From positions 1 through 8,496 of the forward strand of contig JAPUJX010000664.1 of NCBI GenBank assembly GCA_027295975.1: DNA of 8,496 nucleotides, given 5' to 3'. A model generated the notes under the pieces. That model saw only the letters and a list, made by a program, of their open reading frames with translations. It had not been told where the DNA came from and searched no databases. A program made the position numbers and the translations under genes. This stretch comes from Gammaproteobacteria bacterium (lineage in GTDB: Bacteria; Pseudomonadota; Gammaproteobacteria; Pseudomonadales; Azotimanducaceae). The first letter of the stretch is position 1. Each line of letters begins with the position of its first letter. Shown one piece after another: positions 1 through 5,323 of the stretch.

Positions 1-542
1 TCCACCATCTGGCTCGTCATGGTTGATGCGTTGTTGCGCAACCACAGATGCCGTCCCCGGGTGACTCCCTTCCAGAAGTGAAACAACCGCACGTCGCAGA
101 ACTGGGCAGCCATGTAAGCGATCATCGATGCGGCAACGGCACCGAAAGCAAGCTCTCGAACCTCGAAAAAGACCGGTAAGCGGCCCGCCTCGTCGGGTAC
201 CGGCAAGCCGTTGACATCCATGGTTTCGAATCCCGGCAGCACGCCACCGAGCCATAGGAGAAGCACCACCCAGCCATTGAGCAGCAGCCCGACCCATACC
301 ATGTCCCGCGCCTTCTTCTCACCGTATAACTCGCTAATGAGGTCGGTACACAAAAACGTTACCGGATAGGGCAACACGCCGACCGCAACCACCATGGGTA
401 TCGTCACGCCGAACACGTCGAAGGACAAATCGAGGAAGCGGCTGATGCCCAGTACGTTCAAAAGCGCCAACGTGCCGAGAAAAATGCCGGAGAGAACGAG
501 GAAGACCCGTTGCCGGCGCTTGTGGTAGTCGGGCTGGGTCAC
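1..542 (-). CDS. yhhQ: Queuosine precursor transporter, YhhQ/VUT (DUF165) family, C-terminus cut by window edge
   Basis: Inner-membrane protein expected to import a queuosine precursor (preQ0/preQ1 in the characterised E. coli member) for tRNA modification. 180 codons are visible from a GTG start; the C-terminus lies outside the window. Hydrophobic segments lie at roughly residues 13-33, 43-65, 81-103 and 130-147. Family hallmarks are the acidic stretch TDLISELYGEKKARD (66-80) and the motif from Q147 through FCDVRLFHFWK, T161, GRHLWLRNN and STMTSQ (to 178). The GTG start is chosen because AGAGG sits 8 nt upstream and no ATG fits the family N-terminus. It follows the hydroxyacid dehydrogenase gene by 26 bp and is probably co-transcribed with it. 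The family call is secure from the motifs; substrate is inferred from family knowledge. Confidence 0.93.
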   Translation of the reverse strand, partial: MTQPDYHKRRQRVFLVLSGIFLGTLALLNVLGISRFLDLSFDVFGVTIPMVVAVGVLPYPVTFLCTDLISELYGEKKARDMVWVGLLLNGWVVLLLWLGGVLPGFETMDVNGLPVPDEAGRLPVFFEVRELAFGAVAASMIAYMAAQFCDVRLFHFWKGVTRGRHLWLRNNASTMTSQMV

Positions 543-550
543 TTGAGGAA

Positions 551-555
551 CCTCT
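551..555 (-). promoter_or_regulatory. Shine-Dalgarno that decides the GTG start of the yhhQ-like gene
   Basis: Minus-strand AGAGG lies 8 nt upstream of the GTG at 542-540. This supports the GTG rather than an internal ATG as the start of the transporter. Confidence 0.6.
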
Positions 556-568
556 GATCAATTATCGA

Positions 569-1585
569 TTACTCAGCGCGCGTGTTGGTCAGAAACTGCT
601 CGTTGACGCAGTTCTGAAGTCGACCGTCGGCAAGGTAGGTGACAGCAATGTCGCCGCCTTTGAAGCGCATGTCGAACACGCTTTCGGGGGTAAAAAACGC
701 CGAGTGCGGCGTGATCAGCAACCGGTGGTCGATCCACGATTCGCTGGCTGCCCACGCTTTGATGAGGGGGTGTTCGGGGTCTGCGGGTTCTTCGGGGAGC
801 ACATCCAAACCAACGGCCTGCAACCGGTCATCGCGTAACGCGTCGTGTAAAGCATCCAGGTCGATGACCGGGCCACGTGCGGTGTTGATCAGGATGAGAC
901 CGGGTTTGCTGCTCGCCAGAACCCCGGCGTCGATCAGTTTCTCCGTTTCCTCCGACAACGGCAGGTGCAGGCTCACCACATCGCTCTGGCCAAAAAGCTG
1001 CTCCAGGGAATGTACCCGGCGAACCCCAATAGCGAGATCGGCTCCATTGCTCTGGTAGGGATCGTAGAAAACCACGTCCATGCCGAAGGCCTTCGCCCGC
1101 AGAGCCACCGCCGTTCCAATGCGACCCAGACCGACGATGCCGAACACGCAGACCGACAAGCGCTTGCCAAAAGGATTCAACGCCGGGCGCCACAAACCAC
1201 GCGGATCCCGCTTCAACTCCCGGGTGTGGAAGGTAATACCTTTCATCAGCGACAACATCAGCGCCATGGCATGATCCGCGACCTCCTGTGTGCCGTAGTC
1301 GGGTACGTTACACAACGGTATTCCAAGTTTGCCCCATCCCTCCACATCCAGGTTGTCGAAACCCACCTTGGGCGTGACGAAGATGCGACATTTCGTCATC
1401 AGCGCTCGACGATGTTCCGGAATATCCAGCACGCTGACCACCGCATCACAATTGGACCACTGGTCCTCGGTAACCGAATCGAGAGAATCGCAAAATTCCG
1501 CCTTGCCATGGTCACCCATGCTGGCTATTTCGATTTCCCGCCCCTCGGGCCATCGCATGGCCGGGTATAAAACTCTGAAACTCAT
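569..1585 (-). CDS. D-isomer-specific 2-hydroxyacid dehydrogenase, C-terminal-binding-protein (CtBP)-like
   Basis: Cytoplasmic NAD(H)-dependent oxidoreductase interconverting a 2-hydroxyacid and a 2-oxoacid; the substrate cannot be read from the sequence. 338 aa, typical family length. The N-terminal part of the catalytic domain holds TPKVGFDNLD (71-80) and VADHAMALM (102-110). The Rossmann motif GLGRIG is at 152-157, with D175 in FYDPY at the end of the second strand, which favours NAD over NADP. Catalytic residues by family position are R237 (INTARGP), E266 (LPEEP) and H294 (ITPHSAF). The AKAFGMDVVFYDPY stretch and overall pattern resemble the CtBP-like subgroup. The ATG at 1585 has AGAGGA 5 nt upstream. 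An in-frame start at 1648 would overlap the preceding gene and lacks such a site. It lies 49 bp after the flavin monooxygenase gene, probably in the same operon. Confidence 0.93.
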   Translation of the reverse strand: MSFRVLYPAMRWPEGREIEIASMGDHGKAEFCDSLDSVTEDQWSNCDAVVSVLDIPEHRRALMTKCRIFVTPKVGFDNLDVEGWGKLGIPLCNVPDYGTQEVADHAMALMLSLMKGITFHTRELKRDPRGLWRPALNPFGKRLSVCVFGIVGLGRIGTAVALRAKAFGMDVVFYDPYQSNGADLAIGVRRVHSLEQLFGQSDVVSLHLPLSEETEKLIDAGVLASSKPGLILINTARGPVIDLDALHDALRDDRLQAVGLDVLPEEPADPEHPLIKAWAASESWIDHRLLITPHSAFFTPESVFDMRFKGGDIAVTYLADGRLQNCVNEQFLTNTRAE

Positions 1586-1590
1586 TTTTG

Positions 1591-1596
1591 TCCTCT
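1591..1596 (-). promoter_or_regulatory. Shine-Dalgarno that decides the start of the hydroxyacid dehydrogenase
   Basis: Minus-strand AGAGGA lies 5 nt upstream of the ATG at 1585. It favours this start over the in-frame start 63 bases further upstream at 1648. Confidence 0.65.
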
Positions 1597-1634
1597 GGTG
1601 GGCACTAACTGGTGATTCGCATATCGAGAGGCAA

Positions 1635-2558
1635 TCACACCCCAACAATCTCGGCGACCTTTGCGACCGATCTGTGCAACGATGTTGTCTCGACCCCGGG
1701 GATGCGCAACCGTGTTACCACAATGTGGCTCACTCGAAGCCGTTCAAGGTATTCAGCAAATTTATCACGTACGTAAAACTCATCTCCAACGATGCTCCAG
1801 TCGTCGATCGACGCGTCTTTTTCCAGTCGGTGCGACTTCTGCGCTTCCTGATGGATTCGTTCCCGCAACACCTTCACTTCAGCGGTGTTGTTGGAAACGA
1901 AAACCGTCCGCATGATGGGTACGGTTTCAAGCGCTTCATGGCCGGCTTCAAGCGCCGCAAGCCTGTGCCGCATATAATTACTTTCCAGCGTAGCAAGGCT
2001 CTCCAGTGGAGAAGCCAGGTAGGGCAATCCTAACCGCCCAGCCTGGGCAAGGGCCTTGGGACCGAACGCGGCAACCCAGATCGGCGGGTGCGGTTTCTGG
2101 ACCGGCAGCGGTTCCAGCGTCACAGGCTCATCGCCTTCGCGCAACGACACCGGCTCGCCGGACCAGGCTTGTTGCATCGTCTTCAGACACCACTCGAAGA
2201 GCTTGCGTTTTTCACTCGGCACGACGCTGAACGCCCTGAGCATCGAATTGGCATACCCTCTACCCACCCCGAGCGTCACCCGTCCCCCGGAAAGTTGATC
2301 CAACACTGCCACCTGTTCCGCGGCTTGTAACGGGTTGCGTAACGGAAGCAGATACGAAGTCGTCGCCAGGCGAATCCGGTCGGTACCCGCAGCCACCGCT
2401 GCAAGCAGCATCAGCGGGTCGGGAATTGCATTCAAATTGAAATGGTTCTCGGGAAGCCAGAACGAATCGTAACCGAACGACTCCGCCGTTCGCGCCTGTT
2501 GGTTGAGCCCACGAGCAGAACGATCGGCGAAATCCCAGGGGGTGATCCCAAGCTTCAT
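1635..2558 (-). CDS. LLM-class (luciferase-like) flavin-dependent oxidoreductase
   Basis: Predicted TIM-barrel flavin (FMN or F420) monooxygenase/oxidoreductase of the bacterial-luciferase superfamily. Such enzymes use reduced flavin supplied by another protein; the substrate here is unknown. 307 aa, a normal single-domain length. Visible family features: N-terminal strand MKLGITPW; SFWLPENHF (32-40), the typical active-site His region; the signature LDQLSGGRVTLGVGRGY (86-102); and PHPPIWVAA (156-164) after the insertion region. The start matches the usual family N-terminus, but no good Shine-Dalgarno precedes it. Instead a possible short ORF ends in an ATGA overlap with this ATG, so translation may be coupled. 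A flavin reductase is not seen in the window. It lies between the exported protein and the hydroxyacid dehydrogenase in a same-strand series. Confidence 0.92.
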   Translation of the reverse strand: MKLGITPWDFADRSARGLNQQARTAESFGYDSFWLPENHFNLNAIPDPLMLLAAVAAGTDRIRLATTSYLLPLRNPLQAAEQVAVLDQLSGGRVTLGVGRGYANSMLRAFSVVPSEKRKLFEWCLKTMQQAWSGEPVSLREGDEPVTLEPLPVQKPHPPIWVAAFGPKALAQAGRLGLPYLASPLESLATLESNYMRHRLAALEAGHEALETVPIMRTVFVSNNTAEVKVLRERIHQEAQKSHRLEKDASIDDWSIVGDEFYVRDKFAEYLERLRVSHIVVTRLRIPGVETTSLHRSVAKVAEIVGV

Positions 2559-2641
2559 GATTCGACTACTACCCGGTTGGGGCCTGTGATTTCACTTTCC
2601 AGCGCGACACCGTTTTTCAATCGATTATGCGATTCGCCCAC
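2555..2641 (-). CDS. Possible short ORF (28 codons) overlapping the monooxygenase start
   Basis: A small reading frame starting with GTG at 2641 ends at a TGA (2557-2555) that overlaps the ATG of the flavin monooxygenase as ATGA. The frame is closed upstream by a TAG inside the preceding gene's repeat. Its predicted C-terminal part reads ALESEITGPNRVVVES. A strong Shine-Dalgarno (AAGGGGAGG, 2657-2665) lies upstream, but the spacing to the GTG is 15 nt, longer than ideal; a TTG at 2656 abuts it directly. I recognise no family. It could be a coupling or leader peptide, a decayed gene end, or chance. No experimental or comparative support is available. Confidence 0.25.
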   Translation of the reverse strand: MGESHNRLKNGVALESEITGPNRVVVES

Positions 2642-2656
2642 CGCGTAACAGGGCAA

Positions 2657-2665
2657 CCTCCCCTT
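2657..2665 (-). promoter_or_regulatory. Strong Shine-Dalgarno-like sequence without a well-placed start
   Basis: Minus-strand AAGGGGAGG overlaps the TAA stop of the exported-protein gene. No ATG stands 5 to 9 nt downstream. The nearest usable in-frame candidates are TTG at 2656 (no spacer) and GTG at 2641 (15 nt). The monooxygenase ATG is 98 nt away and has no good site of its own. Confidence 0.4.
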
Positions 2666-3608
2666 ACTCTTTGGCGACTACCGTTTCTTCGGCGACTACC
2701 GCCTCTTCGGCGACTACCGCCTCTTTGGCGACTACCGGCAAGCCATCGCTCTGAAACACCATTATTGCGCGCATGGTGCCAATGACCGCCGCGATATGGC
2801 GTTGCAGCGCAAAGTCGGCATAAAGCGGATCGTCGTCGAGCAGCACACAGCGTTCTGCCTCTCCACAGCGGAATTCACTTTTCCTGCCGAAGTTGTTGCC
2901 CGCCGGACCGTATTCACCGAAGCCGTGTTCGTCGTCGCTCAGCTTCCAGAAGGTTTCCCAGGAAACCGGCATGCCAGTCATCGGACCCTGCACCGCGGCA
3001 AGGGTGGTCGACGCGGCATCGGCGAGAATATCGAGATAACTGTCACGGGCAGAATCCAGATAAACGCAGCTTTCGAGCAGCGCCTTTTCAACGGCTTCCT
3101 CGTCTACCGGAAAACTATCAAAACGATCCGCGAGGTTGAGGCGCCAGAAGCGGGCGGTGTAAACCGGAACGGAGCGCGCGGGAGAGGTCACATCCTGCAC
3201 ATAGTTCACTACCCGTCCGAGATTACGATAGCGCTCGGTCGCGCTACCGGAGCCCCCCATGTTTTCCACGACTTCGTTGAAATGTTTGTGAAACCGCGTG
3301 TCGATAAGCCAGAGCGCGCTGCGTTCGGCCTGCGCACCGCGATCGTAATAACTCCAATTGAACATACGCACGAAAATATTGGTTTCCGCCTGTCGAATGT
3401 TGCTTTTTGCTACATAACGCACCTGCAGCGGAGTAATTCTAGGAACCGCTGTTTTGGTCACACAACGATTGAACTGGATGGCAGCGAGAAAGGTGAGTTT
3501 CTGGTGATACGAACCCTCGTAGCCGTGAGCATTCAGCCCAACCGCCAACGCGACGATCCCAACGATGACGTTAACGGGGCGCAAACTCGAGCCTGGTAAC
3601 CCGTTCAT
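2664..3608 (-). CDS. Predicted exported protein with weak resemblance to zinc phospholipase C / S1-P1 nuclease fold
   Basis: 314 aa. Residues 1-29 look like a signal peptide (hydrophobic VNVIVGIVALAVGLNA, cleavage near AHG), so the product is probably periplasmic or secreted. The body is largely helical. The segment LGRVVNYVQDVTSPARSVPVY (130-150, key residues N135, D139, R145) resembles the HYxxDxxxPxH zinc motif of phospholipase C/P1 nuclease. By that alignment only D139 keeps a ligand; the two His positions are Asn and Arg. Other candidate ligands are H35, H107 and H109. Cysteines at 49, 181, 248 and 254 could form disulfides. The C-terminus (291-314) is a VVAEEA-type repeat. The ATG at 3608 overlaps folK by 38 nt; the open frame continues further upstream, but that part lies wholly inside folK in another frame and lacks a signal peptide. 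The ribosome site is weak (GAGACGG), so coupling to folK is likely. Function is not established. Confidence 0.75.
   Translation of the reverse strand: MNGLPGSSLRPVNVIVGIVALAVGLNAHGYEGSYHQKLTFLAAIQFNRCVTKTAVPRITPLQVRYVAKSNIRQAETNIFVRMFNWSYYDRGAQAERSALWLIDTRFHKHFNEVVENMGGSGSATERYRNLGRVVNYVQDVTSPARSVPVYTARFWRLNLADRFDSFPVDEEAVEKALLESCVYLDSARDSYLDILADAASTTLAAVQGPMTGMPVSWETFWKLSDDEHGFGEYGPAGNNFGRKSEFRCGEAERCVLLDDDPLYADFALQRHIAAVIGTMRAIMVFQSDGLPVVAKEAVVAEEAVVAEETVVAKE
2667..2738 (-). repeat. Four tandem 18-bp units encoding a VVA(E/K)E(A/T) hexapeptide
   Basis: On the plus strand GGCGACTACCG recurs at 2673, 2691, 2709 and 2727, an exact 18-bp period. The whole array spans four units, differing at only a few third-position-like bases and one E/K codon. 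It encodes the acidic-hydrophobic C-terminal tail of the exported protein and keeps the reading frame, so changes in copy number would alter tail length only. Confidence 0.9.
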
Positions 3609-4071
3609 CCGTCTCGAGCCCGCCCAGTAGTTGCCTGATGGTCCGCCCGGTGGACGGCCAGACGGCTTCTGGCAAAACCTCGGCGGCGGGCGCGAGCACA
3701 AAAAGCCGGTTGACGGCTCGCGGGTGAGGCAGCGTGAAATCGGCAGTGTTTCGCACATGGTCGTCAAACAGCAACAGATCCAGATCGATCTCCCTCGGCG
3801 CATTGCGAATCCGCTTTACCTTGCGACCAAACTCGTGCTCCAACGATTTCAAGCCCGCTAACAGCAACTCCGGACAAAGCGCCGGGCGCGCCTCGAAAGC
3901 GACGGCTGCGTTGATGAAGTCCTGGGAACCCGAGGGGCAATCGACCGGGGAGGTCTGCCACAGGTGCGAGCGGAGCATCTTCCCAGAGGAAAACGATTCC
4001 AGGCGCGTCATTGCCCGCAACACGAAATCCCGGGAGTCCCCACGGTTGGATCCTAATCCTATCAACACCAT
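3571..4071 (-). CDS. folK: 2-amino-4-hydroxy-6-hydroxymethyldihydropteridine pyrophosphokinase (HPPK)
   Basis: Cytoplasmic folate-pathway enzyme that transfers pyrophosphate from ATP to 6-hydroxymethyl-7,8-dihydropterin, the step before dihydropteroate synthase. 166 aa, the usual single-domain length. N-terminal LIGLGSNRGD (3-12) is the family opening. WQTSPV (38-43) and FINAAVAFE (52-60) are conserved pterin-side segments. The HPPK signature RNAPREIDLDLLLF (89-102) contains Mg-binding D96 and D98. LPHPRAVNRLFVLAPAAEV (114-132) completes the active-site region. The ATG at 4071 has AAAAAGG 7 nt upstream, inside a tandem 11-bp duplication. No folB or folP is visible nearby. It is first in the minus-strand series and overlaps the next gene by 38 nt. 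Confidence 0.97.
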   Translation of the reverse strand: MVLIGLGSNRGDSRDFVLRAMTRLESFSSGKMLRSHLWQTSPVDCPSGSQDFINAAVAFEARPALCPELLLAGLKSLEHEFGRKVKRIRNAPREIDLDLLLFDDHVRNTADFTLPHPRAVNRLFVLAPAAEVLPEAVWPSTGRTIRQLLGGLETDERVTRLEFAPR

Positions 4072-4074
4072 CTC

Positions 4075-4095
4075 ATCGCCTTTTTATCGCCTTTT
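4075..4095. repeat. Tandem 11/10-bp repeat duplicating the folK Shine-Dalgarno
   Basis: ATCGCCTTTTT is followed directly by ATCGCCTTTT on the plus strand. Read on the minus strand, this gives two AAAAGGCGAT copies just before the folK start, so the AAGG ribosome site is present twice (one at 7 nt spacing, the other 11 nt further away). Confidence 0.7.
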
Positions 4096-4225
4096 CGACG
4101 CGGTGGCAGACGCAGTGGCACCAGCCCCGTCCATTCAAACACCCAGCAGCTGGAATAGTACCCTCTGTAGTGTAGTAATCCATACATGCGTTTGGCACAC
4201 TCCACAGCTTATCCGCCAACCCTCG

Positions 4226-4230
4226 GGAGG
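4226..4230 (+). promoter_or_regulatory. Shine-Dalgarno that decides the alcohol dehydrogenase start
   Basis: GGAGG, within GGGAGGGG, lies 4 nt upstream of the ATG at 4235. It fixes the start there, although the open frame continues upstream through folK on the opposite strand. Confidence 0.8.
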
Positions 4231-4234
4231 GGAC

Positions 4235-5317
4235 ATGAAGGCTGCGGTTCTACGCGAAATCAACAAGCCGCTGGAAATCGAAGACATTCAGCATGGAGAT
4301 CCGGCCCCGCGAGAGGTTCTGGTCAGGACAATGGCCGCGGGTGTGTGCCACTCCGATCTGCATTTCCAGAACGGCTCATATCCCTACCCGCTGCCCGCCG
4401 TGCTGGGGCATGAGTCTGCCGGTATCGTCGAAGCGGTAGGCAGCGACGTTACCTACGTGAAGCCTGGCGATCACGTAATCACCTGTCTATCCGCTTTTTG
4501 CGGCCATTGCGAACACTGCCTCACCGGCCATATGTCGTTGTGCCAGGAACCCGAACTGCAACGTCCGAAAGATCAACCTCAACGGTTGAGCAAAGGCACC
4601 GAAGCCATCTGGCAGTTTCTCAATCTGTCTTCTTTTGCCGAATACATGCTCGTTCACGAACACGCCATTGCGAAGATACGCGAAGACATGCCCCTCGACC
4701 GCGCGGCCTTAATTGGCTGTGCGGTGACCACCGGCGTTGGCGCGGTGATCCACACCGCCAGAATCGAGGTGGGTAGCACCGTTGCCGTCATCGGCTGCGG
4801 CGGCGTGGGCTTGTCAGCCATCAACGGGGCCGCCATAGCGGGAGCGGCGCGCATCATCGCGATAGACATGGTTCCCAACAAGCTGGATCTGGCGCGAAAA
4901 TTCGGCGCTACCGATGTCATCGACGCAAGCGAAGTCAATCCCGTCGAGGCGGTACGCGAACTCACCGGCGGCGGTGTACATTACTCTTTCGAAGCCATCG
5001 GCCTGAAGCAATCGGCCGAGCAGTCGTTCAAGATGTTACAACGTGGAGGCACCGCCACCATTATCGGCATGATCCCCATGGGCACGCACCTCGAAATTCA
5101 TGGTCCGGAGTTCCTCCAGGAACGCACTCTGCAGGGGTCGAACATGGGCTCGAACCGCTTTCGAGTGGATATGCCTCGATTTGTCGATTTCTATCTTCAA
5201 GGCAGGTTACATCTGGATGATCTCATTGCATCCCGAATCAAACTCGAAGACGTCAACGACGCAATGATAACCCTCGAAACCGGAGAAGTTGCACGTAGCG
5301 TGATCATGTTCGAGTGA
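4235..5317 (+). CDS. Zinc-dependent alcohol dehydrogenase (medium-chain, class III-like)
   Basis: Cytoplasmic NAD(P)-dependent enzyme oxidising an alcohol or reducing an aldehyde; the substrate is not determinable here. 360 aa, normal for the family. GroES-like N-terminal domain: catalytic zinc ligands C38 (GVCHSD), H59 with E60 (GHES) and C162 (IGCAVTTG); structural zinc Cys at 89, 92, 95 and 103 (CGHCEHC...C). The Rossmann domain has GCGGVG at 187-192 and D211 at the end of the second strand, favouring NAD. The C-terminal part includes GGTATIIGM and SRIKLEDVNDA typical of the class III-like group. A strong Shine-Dalgarno precedes this ATG; the earlier in-frame stretch is antisense to folK and not conserved-looking. 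It stands alone, divergent from folK and convergent with degQ (6 bp between stops). Confidence 0.95.
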   Translation: MKAAVLREINKPLEIEDIQHGDPAPREVLVRTMAAGVCHSDLHFQNGSYPYPLPAVLGHESAGIVEAVGSDVTYVKPGDHVITCLSAFCGHCEHCLTGHMSLCQEPELQRPKDQPQRLSKGTEAIWQFLNLSSFAEYMLVHEHAIAKIREDMPLDRAALIGCAVTTGVGAVIHTARIEVGSTVAVIGCGGVGLSAINGAAIAGAARIIAIDMVPNKLDLARKFGATDVIDASEVNPVEAVRELTGGGVHYSFEAIGLKQSAEQSFKMLQRGGTATIIGMIPMGTHLEIHGPEFLQERTLQGSNMGSNRFRVDMPRFVDFYLQGRLHLDDLIASRIKLEDVNDAMITLETGEVARSVIMFE

Positions 5318-5323
5318 CGGTTT

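Larger units (their letters stand above)
4072..4234. promoter_or_regulatory. Divergent intergenic region between folK and the alcohol dehydrogenase
   Basis: This 163-bp gap must carry the leftward promoter for folK and the rightward promoter for the alcohol dehydrogenase, because the flanking genes diverge. I do not find a convincing -35/-10 pair in either direction. Weak candidates only: TAGTAAT near 4174 rightward and TACTAT near 4156 leftward. GTGGCA occurs twice, 12 bp apart, near 4103-4120. An operator cannot be assigned. Confidence 0.5.

Noticed and set aside
334..561. 75-codon minus-strand open frame near the yhhQ-like start
   Set aside because: It overlaps the transporter in another frame; the transporter frame shows clear family motifs.
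965..1570. 201-codon open frame on the plus strand
   Set aside because: It is antisense to the hydroxyacid dehydrogenase, whose catalytic and nucleotide-binding motifs are intact; the plus-strand product has no recognisable domain.
2796..3599. 267-codon open frame on the plus strand
   Set aside because: It lies opposite the exported protein, which has a signal peptide and a frame-preserving repeat. The plus-strand translation shows no family motif and reads as a codon-bias shadow.
3609..3803. 65-residue N-terminal extension of the exported protein
   Set aside because: It is out-of-frame reading of folK and is rich in Pro, Arg and Cys without structure; the signal peptide begins at 3608.
3734..4234. 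167-codon N-terminal extension of the alcohol dehydrogenase
   Set aside because: Most of it is antisense to folK, and the strong Shine-Dalgarno at 4226-4230 places the start at 4235. The family N-terminus begins there.
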